Shown here piece by piece: positions 17,975 to 27,348 of a DNA stretch of 64,000 nt. The notes below the pieces were generated by a model. It saw only the letters and a list, made by a program, of their open reading frames with translations, searched no databases and had not been told where the DNA came from. A program made the translations under genes and the position numbers. The DNA comes from Jatrophihabitans_A sp035248685 (GTDB lineage: Bacteria > Actinomycetota > Actinomycetes > Mycobacteriales > Jatrophihabitantaceae): contig DATFHF010000027.1 of the NCBI GenBank assembly GCA_035248685.1, forward strand, positions 229,710 through 293,709, in the 5' to 3' direction. How positions within the stretch are numbered: position 1 is the stretch's first letter; each line of letters opens with the position of its first letter.

Positions 17975-19342
17975 CTATCCCTTCGTGGAAATAAAGACAT
18001 TCTTGGTTTCGGTGAAGGCGAGCGGGGCATCCGGGCCGAGCTCGCGGCCGAGGCCGGAGGACTTGAAGCCGCCGAACGGCGTCCAGTACCGCACCGAGGA
18101 GTGCGAATTCACCGACAGGTTGCCCGACTCGATGGCTCGACTCACCCGCAGCGCCCGGCCGACATCGCGGGTCCAGATCGAGCCGGACAGTCCGAACTGG
18201 CTGTCGTTGGCGATCCGGATCGCGTCCGCCTCGTCCTCGAACGGCATCACCGCGACCACCGGTCCGAAGATCTCCTCGTGCAGCACTCGGTCATCGGGCC
18301 GGGCCGGTGTCAAGACGGTCGGCGGGAACCAGAACCCGGCGCCGGCCGGCGCCTGGCCCCGGAAGGCCACCTGGCTCTCGTCGCTGACGTAGCCGGCCAC
18401 CCGGGCTCGCTGGTCCGCGCTGATCAGCGGCCCCATCTGAGACGCCTCACTGGCCGGATCGCCCACCACGACGGCCTGGACGGCAGCCTCGAATAGCCCC
18501 ATGAACCGGTCGTACACGCTGCGCTGGACGAGGATCCGGGAGCGGGCACAGCAGTCCTGGCCGGCATTGTCGAAGGTGGCCATCGGCGCGGTGGCCGCGG
18601 CTTGCTCCAGGTCCGAATCGGCAAAGATCACGTTGGCGCTCTTGCCGCCCAATTCCAGGGTGACCGGCTTGATCCGCGCCGCGCAGCCGGCCATGATCTG
18701 CCGGCCCACCTCGGTGGAGCCGGTGAAGACGATCTTGGCGACGTCCGGGTGTTCGACCAGTCGCCGGCCGACCACGCTGCCCGGGCCGGGCAGCACCTGT
18801 AACACGTCCGGCGGCAGCCCTGCCTCGACCGCCAACTCGGCCAGCCGCAGCGCGGTCAGCGGGGTGAGCTCGGCCGGCTTCAGCAGCACGGTGTTGCCGG
18901 CCGCCAGCGCCGGGGCGAATCCCCAACCGGCGATCGGCATCGGGAAGTTCCACGGCACGATCACCCCTACTACACCGAGCGGTTCGTGAAAGGTCAGGTC
19001 GATGCCGTCGGCCACCGGGATCTGCTGGCCGATCAACCGTTCCGGGGCGGCCGAGTAGTACGCGATGACATCCCGGACGTTGCCTGCCTCCCACCTGGCG
19101 TTGCCGATGGTGTGGCCGGCATTGGTCACCTCCAGCCGGGCCAGCTGCTCGGAGTCGGCGTCCACCGCTTCGGCGAACCGGCGCAGTAACCGTGCCCGAT
19201 CGCCCGGCGCTAGCGCCCGCCAGCCCTGAAATGCCTTGACAGATCGGGCGATTGCTTCGTCCACCGCGCCGACCTCCAAACCGGCCACGGAACCGATTAC
19301 CGCTTCGGTGGCCGGGTTGACTATCTCGTGCGTCATGCTCAT
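17975..19342 (-). CDS. NAD(P)-dependent aldehyde dehydrogenase
   Basis: A 455-residue ALDH. The catalytic Cys lies in G-Q-D-C-C and the general-base Glu in L-E-L-G-G-K-S-A-N; the P-W-N-F-P cofactor region and E-I-F-G-P-V are present. In gamma-glutamylation pathways this class oxidises a gamma-glutamyl aldehyde to the acid. ATG 19342 is used; ATG 19336, two codons on, is equally plausible. It is separated from the upstream GlnA-like gene by repeat copy C. Confidence 0.92.
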   Translation of the reverse strand: MSMTHEIVNPATEAVIGSVAGLEVGAVDEAIARSVKAFQGWRALAPGDRARLLRRFAEAVDADSEQLARLEVTNAGHTIGNARWEAGNVRDVIAYYSAAPERLIGQQIPVADGIDLTFHEPLGVVGVIVPWNFPMPIAGWGFAPALAAGNTVLLKPAELTPLTALRLAELAVEAGLPPDVLQVLPGPGSVVGRRLVEHPDVAKIVFTGSTEVGRQIMAGCAARIKPVTLELGGKSANVIFADSDLEQAAATAPMATFDNAGQDCCARSRILVQRSVYDRFMGLFEAAVQAVVVGDPASEASQMGPLISADQRARVAGYVSDESQVAFRGQAPAGAGFWFPPTVLTPARPDDRVLHEEIFGPVVAVMPFEDEADAIRIANDSQFGLSGSIWTRDVGRALRVSRAIESGNLSVNSHSSVRYWTPFGGFKSSGLGRELGPDAPLAFTETKNVFISTKG

Positions 19343-19350
19343 CCGTAAAC

Positions 19351-19425
19351 CTGCTCTTCGCGCGAGCGCTCATCGCTGCCATGAGCTCCGCTCCTCGCTC
19401 GTTCCTCGTTGCGATGCTCGCTCAT
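19351..19425. repeat. Intergenic repeat, copy C
   Basis: This begins CTGCTCTTCGCGCGAGCGCT and ends TTGCGATGCTCGCTCAT. Both ends match copies A and B. It fills almost the whole gap between the glutamine-synthetase-like stop (19431) and the aldehyde dehydrogenase start (19342). Confidence 0.65.
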
Positions 19426-19430
19426 TACGG

Positions 19431-20786
19431 TCACATCCGTTCGAATCCGCGGATCAGCTCCCAGTCGGTGACCGCCGCGTCGAAGGCGGTCAGCTCGACC
19501 TGTGCGGTGTTGAGGTAGTGCTCCACCACCTCGTCACCGAAGGCCTGCCGGGCGATCGTGCTGCAGCCGAGCAGCTGCGCGGACTCCCGCAGCGTGCCGG
19601 GCACCCGAGGCGCCTGGCCGGTATAGGCATTGCCGGCCAGCGCCGGCTCCAGTGGCAGCTCGTTGTCCACGCCGTGCAAGCCGGCCGCGATCATCGCCGC
19701 CACCGCCAGGTAGGGGTTGACGTCGCCACCGGGCAGCCGGTTCTCCAACCTGAGGCTGTGGCCGCCGCCGACGACTCGCACCGCGCAGGTCCGGTTGTCC
19801 CAACCCCAGGCCACCGCGGTCGGCGCGAAGGAGCCGGCTTGGTAGCGCTTATAGGAGTTGATGTTCGGTGCGAAGAAGTAGCTCAGCTCGCGCAGGCCGG
19901 CCAGTTGGCCGGCCAGGAAATGTTCGAACTCCCGTGACACGCCACCGGGTCGGTCACCGGCGAAGACCGCGCCGCCGGTGAGATCCCGCAATGACAGGTG
20001 CACGTGGCAGGAGTTGCCCTCGCGCTCGTTTACCTTGGCCATAAAGGTCAACGCGCAACCGTGCTGGGCGGCGATCTCCTTGGCGCCGTTCTTGTACACC
20101 GCGTGGTTGTCGCAGGTCCGCAGCGCCTCGGCGTACTTGAAGGCGATCTCGTGCTGCCCCAGGTTGCACTCGCCTTTGGCCGACTCGACGTGCAGGCCGG
20201 CATCGCGCATGCCGAGCCGGATCGCGCGCAACAGTGGCTCCACCCGGCTGGTACCCAGGATCGAGTAGTCGACGTTGTACTGGTTGGCCGGGGTCAGGCC
20301 GGAGTACCGACGGGTCCAGGCCTGCTCATAGCTGTCCTGGAAGACGATGAACTCCAGCTCGGTGCCCACGAACGCCTGCCAGCCGCGTTCGGCCAGCCGG
20401 TCCAGTTGCCGGCGCAGGATCTGGCGCGGTGACTGCAATACCGGCGTGCCGTCCAGCCAGTGCACATCCGCGAGCACCAGCATGCTGCCCGGCTGCCAGG
20501 GGATCGGCCGCAGCGTGTCCAGATCCGGCAGCATCGCGAAGTCGCCGTAGCCGCGCTGCCAGGACGAGATCCGGTAGCCGTCGACGGTGTTCATCTCGAC
20601 GTCTACCGCCAGCAGATAATTGCAGCCCTCGCTGCCGTGGCTGAGCACGTCCTCCAGGAAGTACTTGGCGTCCAGTCGCTTGCCCTGCAACCGGCCTTGC
20701 AGGTCCACCATGGCGAGCACCACGGTGTCGACCGAACCGTCCTCGACCGCGGCGCGCAGAGCCTGAACCCTGTCCGGCGCTGTCAT
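19431..20786 (-). CDS. Glutamine synthetase-like gamma-glutamyl ligase (GlnA4/GlnA3 type)
   Basis: A 451-residue GS-family protein. Metal and ATP motifs are present: G-T-E-L-E-F, the N-x-x-H-V-H-L-S region, the Lys-Arg-Y-Q-A-G-S-F-A-P-T ATP segment and the R-L-P-G-G-D-x-N-P-Y-L strand. Setting with ALDH, SDR, C26 hydrolase and permease points to gamma-glutamylation of an amine (ethanolamine or polyamine) rather than ammonia assimilation. ATG 20786 has GGGAGGCGGG upstream. Confidence 0.88.
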   Translation of the reverse strand: MTAPDRVQALRAAVEDGSVDTVVLAMVDLQGRLQGKRLDAKYFLEDVLSHGSEGCNYLLAVDVEMNTVDGYRISSWQRGYGDFAMLPDLDTLRPIPWQPGSMLVLADVHWLDGTPVLQSPRQILRRQLDRLAERGWQAFVGTELEFIVFQDSYEQAWTRRYSGLTPANQYNVDYSILGTSRVEPLLRAIRLGMRDAGLHVESAKGECNLGQHEIAFKYAEALRTCDNHAVYKNGAKEIAAQHGCALTFMAKVNEREGNSCHVHLSLRDLTGGAVFAGDRPGGVSREFEHFLAGQLAGLRELSYFFAPNINSYKRYQAGSFAPTAVAWGWDNRTCAVRVVGGGHSLRLENRLPGGDVNPYLAVAAMIAAGLHGVDNELPLEPALAGNAYTGQAPRVPGTLRESAQLLGCSTIARQAFGDEVVEHYLNTAQVELTAFDAAVTDWELIRGFERM

Positions 20787-20851
20787 CGCACCACCCGCCT
20801 CCCGCTCTAAGGTGCGCACAACATACCTTCAGATGCCGGCCGGCGGAACCG

Positions 20852-21583
20852 TCAGCTGAGAAAGCCGCGCAGCAGCGCCGCGGTGCCGTCGACGTGATCG
20901 GCCATCTCCTCGCGAGCTCGATCGGTCTGGCCACCCAGGATCGCTTCCACGATGCAGCCGTGCTGCACGTCGGAATGGGCAATGTTGGCCGGCAAGACCG
21001 GGATGGCGCGAAGCAACTCGTCCAGGCGCATCTGCACCTCAGCCACCGCCGCGGTCACCGACGGGCTGCCACCGGTGGCAGCGATAGCCAGGTGCAGCCG
21101 GGAGTCGGCCACCCTCCGCTCGGTCGGCGAGCAGTGCCGCGATTCGTCCAGGTAGCGCAGCAGGCTTGCCCGGTCGTCGGCGGTCAGGGTCCGGCTGGCG
21201 GCGAGTTCGGCGGCGCCCGGCTCGATCACCCGGCGCAGGTCCAGCGCATCGTCCAGGCTGTGCTCGATCGACTTGCCGATCTGACTGACGCTGCGCGGTC
21301 GGCCGGCCTTCGGCGCCACCACGAAAGTGCCGCCGCCCCGGCCCCGCCGGGATTCGACCAGCCCGGCGTCGCGCAGCGCCCGGATCGCCTCCCGCAGGGT
21401 GACCCGGCTGACCCCGAAGGTATCGGCCAGCTCCCGTTCCGGCGGCAGTCGGTCGCCCTCGACCAGCACGCCCAACCGGATGCTTCTGGCCAGCCGCTCC
21501 ACGGTGACTTCGAAGGCATTGCGGACCGGCACCGGCGAGAACACCGCGCGGGACCAGAGTGCCTGCACGTTGCCGCTGGTCAT
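20852..21583 (-). CDS. GntR/FadR family transcriptional regulator
   Basis: A 243-residue regulator. An N-terminal winged helix (about 30-95; L-P-P-E-R-E-L-A-x-x-F-G-V-S-R-V-T-L-R-E-A-I-R) is followed by an FCD-type helical ligand domain containing the D...H...H metal-type pattern (DSRLHLAIA, SDVQHGCI, MADHVDG). Its ATG overlaps the stop of the C26 hydrolase (ATGA), so the two are translationally coupled. It probably represses this catabolic locus via the palindrome at 22381-22397. Confidence 0.9.
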   Translation of the reverse strand: MTSGNVQALWSRAVFSPVPVRNAFEVTVERLARSIRLGVLVEGDRLPPERELADTFGVSRVTLREAIRALRDAGLVESRRGRGGGTFVVAPKAGRPRSVSQIGKSIEHSLDDALDLRRVIEPGAAELAASRTLTADDRASLLRYLDESRHCSPTERRVADSRLHLAIAATGGSPSVTAAVAEVQMRLDELLRAIPVLPANIAHSDVQHGCIVEAILGGQTDRAREEMADHVDGTAALLRGFLS

Positions 21584-22323
21584 GACCGCACCAGAGCCGT
21601 CCGGTAATCGACAGCAGCCTGGACGAAGGCCGCGAACAGCAGCTGGCCGTCGTGCACCTCCGGATGCCACTGCACGCCGATCACCCAGTCGGCACCGGCA
21701 TATTCCACCGCCTCGACGATGCCGTCGGCGGTCCAGCCGGTGGCGGTCAGCCGCTCCCCCAGCTGCCGCACCGCCTGGTGATGATAGGTGGCGACCACGG
21801 TCTGCTCGCCCAGGATCGCGGCCAGCCGGCTGCCGTCGGCAAAGGACACCGGGTGCCGGCCGTGCACGCCGACCGTGGGGCAGTGCTGATCGGAGCTGAG
21901 GAGGTCCGGCAGGTGCTGGAGCAGATCGCCGCCCAGGGCGACGTTGAGTACCTGCATGCCCCGGCAGATCGCCAGCACCGGCAAGCCGCGCTCGAGCGCG
22001 GCGGCGACCAAGGCCAATTCCCAGCCGTCCCGGTCGGTGCGCGCCGGGTCGGTCAGCGGATGCCGATGCTGACCGTACCGGTCGGGATCCACGTCCGCAC
22101 CGCCGGTGACGATCAGGCCGTGCAGCCCGTCCAGTACGGCGCCGGTGGTGGCCGACCCGGCCGGTGGCAGCAGCATCGGCGCGCCGCCGGCCGCGCTGAC
22201 CGAACCGGCGTAGCTGGCCGGCAACAGGTCGGCGGGCTCGTCCCACACCCCCCAGCGGGCCGGTTCCCGATAGCTGGTCAGCCCTATCCGGGGAAAAAGA
22301 TCGGCATCGTCGTCTGGAGGCAC
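21580..22323 (-). CDS. Gamma-glutamyl hydrolase, peptidase C26 (PuuD-like)
   Basis: A 247-residue class I glutamine amidotransferase-like hydrolase that releases glutamate from gamma-glutamyl amines. The nucleophile is in A-I-C-R-G-M-Q, and the His-Glu pair is in Q-W-H-P-E. GTG 22323 places the family's I-G-L-T-S-Y strand near the N-terminus; the longer frame from GTG 22392 would start inside the palindrome at 22381-22397. It ends the catabolic pathway encoded by its neighbours. Confidence 0.88.
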   Translation of the reverse strand: MPPDDDADLFPRIGLTSYREPARWGVWDEPADLLPASYAGSVSAAGGAPMLLPPAGSATTGAVLDGLHGLIVTGGADVDPDRYGQHRHPLTDPARTDRDGWELALVAAALERGLPVLAICRGMQVLNVALGGDLLQHLPDLLSSDQHCPTVGVHGRHPVSFADGSRLAAILGEQTVVATYHHQAVRQLGERLTATGWTADGIVEAVEYAGADWVIGVQWHPEVHDGQLLFAAFVQAAVDYRTALVRS

Positions 22324-22380
22324 CCCCGAATGGTACGTCCAACGGTCCGTAGCTGCGCGGTGTCTCTGGGCCAGTAGCCA

Positions 22381-22397
22381 ATGCTGTATCACAGCAT
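22381..22397. promoter_or_regulatory. Palindrome ATGCTGTATCACAGCAT, candidate GntR operator
   Basis: Perfect 7-base arms with a 3-base centre lie in the divergent region between the C26-GntR genes and the permease. FadR-type regulators bind palindromes of this size next to their own genes. The site is 22 bases upstream of the permease's candidate -35. Confidence 0.55.
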
Positions 22398-22418
22398 CGG
22401 CGATAAAGGTCTGGCCTC

Positions 22419-22447
22419 TAGACCCTTGCGCTCGGCGGGCCTATCAT
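22419..22447 (+). promoter_or_regulatory. Candidate promoter of the APC permease
   Basis: TAGACC (22419-22424) and TATCAT (22442-22447) are spaced by 17 bases and resemble housekeeping -35 and -10 elements. A ribosome site AAGGAGG follows at 22465-22471, then the GTG start at 22478. Confidence 0.4.
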
Positions 22448-22477
22448 TTCGGCACCTGCCCACCAAGGAGGCACGCT

Positions 22478-24111
22478 GTGGTCGAAACCATGGACCTGAA
22501 CGACGACGAACGGATGCTGGCTCAGCTCGGTTACAAGCAGGAGCTGAATCGTTCCTGGTCCGGATTCTCGAACTTCGCCATCTCGTTCTCGATCATCTCT
22601 ATCCTGGCAGGCTGTTTCACCAGCTTCGGGCTCGGTTGGAACAACGGCGGGCCGGCTGCCATCGCCTGGGGTTGGCCGATCGTCTCGGCCTTCATCCTGG
22701 TGATCGGGTTGTGCATGTCCGAGCTGGTATCGGCCTACCCGACGTCCGGCGGGATCTACTGGTGGGCGTCCAAACTGGGCGGTCCGAAGGCCGGTTACTA
22801 CACCGGCTGGCTCAACCTGATCGGCCTGCTGGCCATCGACGCCTCGGTGGCCTACGGATGCGCGACCTTCACCGACTACACGCTCAGCTCGTTCAGCACC
22901 TCGTGGGCCTCGCACTACAGCCTGAACCGGGTCTTCATCCTGTTCATGGTCGTCCTGCTGCTGGCCGCGCTGGTCAACATCTTCTCCAGCCACCTGCTCG
23001 CGGTGTTGAACAACATCTCGGTGTGGTGGCACGTGGCCGGTGCCGCGCTGGTGGTGCTGATCCTGTTCCTGGTGCCCGACCACCATGCCAGCGTCTCGTC
23101 GGTGTTCACCCACACCGTGAACAACAGCGGGATCTTCGGCAGCAGCACGCACGGCGCCGGCTTCCTGTTCGCGGTGCTGCCGATCTCGGCGATCCTCACC
23201 CAGTACACGATCACCGGTTACGACGCCTCGGCGCACCTGTCGGAGGAGACCCACAGCGCGGCGAACTCGGCTGCTCGCGGCATCTGGCGATCGATCTTCT
23301 ACTCCGCGATCGGTGGTTGGATCCTGCTGCTGTCCTTCCTGTTCGCGGTGCAGAACCAGGATGGGGTGACCAAGGGCGGCGGCGCGGTCAGCGTGATCTT
23401 CAGCCAGGCGCTGACCAGCAAGTGGGGCGGCACGGTACTGCTGATCTCGGCGGCCGGTCAGTTCTTCTGCACGGTGGCCTGCATGACCAGCACCACCCGG
23501 ATGCTGTTCGCCTTCAGCCGGGACGGCGCGGTACCGGGAGCTCGGTACTGGGCCAAGCTCAGCAGCAAGCGGGTGCCGGTGCACGGTGTGGTGCTTTCGG
23601 CGGTGATCGCGATCCTGTTGACGCTGCCGGCGCTGGTGAAGGTCGACATCAACGGTGCGCCGGTGCCGGTGGCCTTCTTCGCGGTGATCTCGATCGGCGT
23701 GATCGGGCTGTACGTGGCCTTTGCCATCCCGATCTACCTCCGCTGGAAGGCCGGCTCGAGCTTCGTGCCGGGTGGTTGGACGCTCGGTTCTAGATACCGC
23801 TGGATGTCCGTGCTAGCGGTCGCTGAGATCGGGGTGACCTCGCTGGTGGCACTGCTGCCGACCTCGGCCGGAGGCGTGCCGTTCACCCATGGCTTGCCTG
23901 GAAGTACGTCAACTACACCCCGATCGTGGTGCTCGGCGCGCTGCTGTTGCTGTGGATCGCCTGGCACCTGTCGGTCAAGAACTGGTTCACCGGGCCGAAG
24001 ACCACCATCGACCTGCCGCCGTCGGACGCGCCGGAGCCGATGCCGTTGTTGGATACGTCGATGCCGACGCCGACCGTGCTGTCAGATCCACCGGGGGCGC
24101 CGGCCGTCTGA
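22478..24111 (+). CDS. APC amino acid/amine permease with 3' frameshift
   Basis: This is an APC-superfamily permease with about twelve hydrophobic segments (N-terminal S-W-S-G-F-S-N-F-A-I-S-F-S; then P-T-S-G-G-I-Y-W-W), similar to GABA/ethanolamine-type carriers, and it would import the pathway substrate. GTG 22478 has AAGGAGG seven bases upstream. After GVPFTHG (about 23895) the frame turns into Arg/Cys-rich nonsense. The continuing sequence (AWKYVNYTP...LLLLWIAWHL) is in the next frame from 23896 to the stop at 24111. One base appears missing near 23895. If real, the last membrane helix is lost. Confidence 0.8.
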
Positions 24112-24200
24112 TAACGGTTGAGGCCGACGGTTCAAGTTACCGGCGGCCCGGCCGATGGTGGGGTGTTACGTCCAACCTGACAGAGACGGAAACGCTCCCG

Positions 24201-25100
24201 ATGGACGAGTGGTCTGAACCTGGCACTGCTCAGCCGCACGAATGGCTGCCGCCCGAATCAACGCGGATTCCATTTCCCGAGTCGTCTGCCCGGCACGCCT
24301 CGCCGGCGGACGCCTTGCCCGAGTACAGCCAGCCGCTGGCCTATAGCCAACCGGGGCCGCACAACCAGCCCGGGCCGTACAGCGCCCCGCCGGTTCATGG
24401 CAAGCAGCCGACCTACAACCGTCCGACCGCATATGGCCAACCGCCCTACGCCCGATCAACGAGCTACCCTGCCCCCGGTGCCGGGCTCTGGGCGCCGGTG
24501 CCGCCGCCGAGGAGGCGGAGCCGGATCAAGATGCTGGCCATCATCGCAGCGATGCTGGTCGCCGGCATGGTGGCGGTCGCGGTGCTCATTCCGATCTATC
24601 AGCACTATCGCCTCAGCAGCGAGCCCGGCCATACCCTGACGCTGCCCAAGTCGACCGGGCCGTACGTCCGGATTACCAGCGGGACCGCCAAGCGGCTGGG
24701 CACGGACTTGGCCCAGCAGGTCAAGACGACAGGCGGCGGCGTGCTGTGGACGAAGCCGCTGGTCGGCATCTACGGCACCTCTACGGCCAGCGCGCCGGCC
24801 GCCGTGTTCATCGGCGGGGATGGCGCGTCCAACCCGAAGCTGGCGAGCCAGCTGCGCAAGTCCTCGCCGACCATATTCATCGACGGCTTCATGGCCGGCG
24901 CGCAGGTGCCGGAAGCGACCGACTTTCCGGCCGGCAAGTTCGGTGGAATCCTGCGCTGTGGCGCGATGGGCACGACCACCGCGGTCGCCTGCGTCTGGGT
25001 GGATAGCTCCACCGTCGGCACCTTGCTCCTGGTCGGCTCGCCGTCACTGGCCAAGGCGGCCAGCACCGCGCTTGCCTTCCGCAACGCCGCCGAACACTAG
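24201..25100 (+). CDS. Single-pass membrane protein with Pro/Gln/Tyr-rich N-terminus
   Basis: A 299-residue hypothetical protein. About 100 N-terminal residues are rich in Pro, Gln, Tyr and Ser (repeating YSQP, GPY), followed by a basic RRRSRIK stretch, one membrane helix (about 112-133) and an outer domain of about 165 residues with two Cys (LRCGAM, VACVWV) that could pair. This is a common design for actinobacterial envelope proteins of unknown role. ATG 24201 is the only sensible start. Confidence 0.7.
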   Translation: MDEWSEPGTAQPHEWLPPESTRIPFPESSARHASPADALPEYSQPLAYSQPGPHNQPGPYSAPPVHGKQPTYNRPTAYGQPPYARSTSYPAPGAGLWAPVPPPRRRSRIKMLAIIAAMLVAGMVAVAVLIPIYQHYRLSSEPGHTLTLPKSTGPYVRITSGTAKRLGTDLAQQVKTTGGGVLWTKPLVGIYGTSTASAPAAVFIGGDGASNPKLASQLRKSSPTIFIDGFMAGAQVPEATDFPAGKFGGILRCGAMGTTTAVACVWVDSSTVGTLLLVGSPSLAKAASTALAFRNAAEH

Positions 25101-25252
25101 CCAGCACGCCGGGTCATCGAGCACTCAAGAGGGCCCGAAACCGACCGATGAGTGGACTACCATCGATCGCCCAGGCACGCTGATCGGCCGGCCGTGAGGT
25201 CAGGATCGGTCCGCTTGGCTGGTGGATCGGCCCTGATCGTGCGAGGTGAGGC

Positions 25253-25798
25253 GTGTTGGCTCCGGCTGTCACCCCTGAGCTTGCCGAGCGTGCGCTGATC
25301 GGCGCCGCCGTGCACGCCTTCTCGGTCCGTGCCCGCACCCGAGCCACCGCGGCGGACCGGACCGATCTGGAATTCGCCCGGGCTATCCCGAGGCCGGACG
25401 AGCTGGCCGAGTCGGCCACCCTGTACACGCTCAGCCTGATCTGGTGGGCCCATCCTGATCTCGGAGCGCGCCGGGAATTGCTGCGGGCCGCGGTCGAATT
25501 GCTGCTCAGACAGGTCGAGGACAGCGCCGCCGAGCGGCCGTACGAGAACGGCTACCGGATTTTCACCAAGCACCTCACCGAGGCCGTGCTCGGCCCGCGG
25601 GTGCATGCGGCCGAGATCGACCTGCGGCCGCTGGTCTCCGGGGTGGCGGGGATCGACCTGATGACGGCCCGGTTCGCCGACACCGCGGCAGACGCGGTAC
25701 TGCTGACCGACCGGGCCGCCTTCGGTGATCCGGCCCGATCGGCCGAGACCATGCGGGACCAGTTGATCCAGTTGGCCTTCTGCGCCGACGCCGCCTGA
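25253..25798 (+). CDS. Hypothetical helical protein
   Basis: A 181-residue protein I do not recognise. It is soluble, mostly helical and rich in Ala, Arg and Leu, with one Cys near the C-terminus. GTG 25253 has GAGGTGAGG just upstream. It is followed 50 bases later by the amidase gene on the same strand, but nothing in the sequence links their functions. Confidence 0.6.
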   Translation: MLAPAVTPELAERALIGAAVHAFSVRARTRATAADRTDLEFARAIPRPDELAESATLYTLSLIWWAHPDLGARRELLRAAVELLLRQVEDSAAERPYENGYRIFTKHLTEAVLGPRVHAAEIDLRPLVSGVAGIDLMTARFADTAADAVLLTDRAAFGDPARSAETMRDQLIQLAFCADAA

Positions 25799-25848
25799 CC
25801 GCTGCACCATCGGCTGCCTGGAAGCGATCTTCATAAATTCCGGTCGCC

Positions 25849-27285
25849 ATGACGACCGGTAGCTATGAAGATCTGCTGGCTCGCGAAATCGGGGACGTGG
25901 CGCCGCCCGAGGTGGATGATGCGGTGATGACCATGTCAGCCGTGGAAATCTCGGCGGCGGTGCGCACCGGACAGCTGACCGCCCGATCGGCAACCGAGCA
26001 GGCGCTGAACCGGATCGAGACATTGGACGGCGAGTTGCATGCGTTTCGCACGGTGCGCACCGAATCCGCTCGTGCCGAGGCCGATCAGCTGGACGAGCGT
26101 GCCGACCGCGCGCAGTTGCCGTTGGCCGGTGTTCCGATCGCCGTCAAGGACAACGTTGCGGTAGCAGGCGAATGGCTCGGCAACGGCTCGGCCGGCAGCG
26201 ACCGCTCGGCACAGCCGGCCGACCACCCGATCGTCGAACGGTTGCGGGCCGCCGGAGCGGTGATCGTGGGGCTGACCAACGTCCCCGAGTTGTGTGTCTA
26301 TGCCAGCACCGACTCACCCGGCACCATCTCGCACAACCCGTGGGATCCGAGCCGCACCCCGGGTGGCTCGTCCGGTGGCAGCGCGGCAGCGGTGGCGTCG
26401 GGCATGGTGAGCCTCGCGCATGGCAACGACGGCATGGGTTCGATCCGGATTCCGGCGGCCTGCACCGGGCTGGTCGGGATCAAGCCGGGCCTGGGTGTGG
26501 TGCCGGCCGACTTGGGCAACGGCTCCTGGTTCGACATGGCCGAGAACGGTGCGCTGGCCAGCACGGTGGCTGATTGTGCGTTGATGCTGTCGGTGCTGGC
26601 CGAACGGCCGGAGCTGGCTGAGCTGACTGAACCGGTCGCGCTGCGGATCGGGGTATCGGTCAAGGCCCCGCTGGTCGGCTTGCCGGTCGATCGGAACTTC
26701 GCGGACGCCGCCCGGCGGACCGGTGAAGCGCTCGGCGAACTGGGCCACCGGGTGAAGCCGGCCGAGCTGCGTTACCCCGTCATGGCCGGGCAGGCCGCGA
26801 TGGCCCGCTGGTTCGCCGGTACCGAGAAGGACGCCCGGCTGCTGGCCGACCGATCGCGGATGCAGCAGCGGACGGCCCGACACGCGAGGTTGGGACGGAC
26901 GGTGCTGGCGGTCGGCGGCCCGCGCCCCGGCGGCCGGAACACCATGCGCCGGTTCGCCGAACGGTACTTCGCTGATTTCGACGTGCTGATCACGCCGGCG
27001 CTGGCCCGGACGCCGCCGTCCGCACTGGCCTGGAGCGAACGGGGCTGGGCCGCCAATGTGCTGTCCAACGTCCGGTACGCACCGTTCGCCGCGCCATGGA
27101 ACCTGGCCGGCTGGCCGGCGATGGCGATACCGGCCGGAACCCACCCCGACGGCCTGCCGCTGTCGGTGCAACTGGTCGGCCGGCCCGGCTCCGAGTCGAC
27201 GCTGCTCGGGGTCGCCGGGCAACTTCAGCGGTTGCGGCCGTGGCCACCGATCGCACCGCGGTACGCACAGCTCAGCCAGACCTAG
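25849..27285 (+). CDS. Amidase signature family protein
   Basis: A 478-residue amidase. The Ser-cisSer-Lys triad is visible: Lys in P-I-A-V-K-D-N, and the Gly/Ser loop T-P-G-G-S-S-G-G-S-A-A-A. A second conserved region, N-D-G-M-G-S-I-R-I-P-A-A, carries the nucleophile (S-I-R; the usual pattern is G-S-I-R-I-P). It hydrolyses an amide; the substrate is not determinable. ATG 25849 is used; ATG 25927 has a better ribosome site (GAGGTGGATG) and would remove 26 residues. Confidence 0.9.
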   Translation: MTTGSYEDLLAREIGDVAPPEVDDAVMTMSAVEISAAVRTGQLTARSATEQALNRIETLDGELHAFRTVRTESARAEADQLDERADRAQLPLAGVPIAVKDNVAVAGEWLGNGSAGSDRSAQPADHPIVERLRAAGAVIVGLTNVPELCVYASTDSPGTISHNPWDPSRTPGGSSGGSAAAVASGMVSLAHGNDGMGSIRIPAACTGLVGIKPGLGVVPADLGNGSWFDMAENGALASTVADCALMLSVLAERPELAELTEPVALRIGVSVKAPLVGLPVDRNFADAARRTGEALGELGHRVKPAELRYPVMAGQAAMARWFAGTEKDARLLADRSRMQQRTARHARLGRTVLAVGGPRPGGRNTMRRFAERYFADFDVLITPALARTPPSALAWSERGWAANVLSNVRYAPFAAPWNLAGWPAMAIPAGTHPDGLPLSVQLVGRPGSESTLLGVAGQLQRLRPWPPIAPRYAQLSQT

Positions 27286-27348
27286 ACACATCGTCCGCCA
27301 GCCGGGTGGCTGGCTCCAGCCCGGACGCGACTGTCCGATTGTGCTGGC

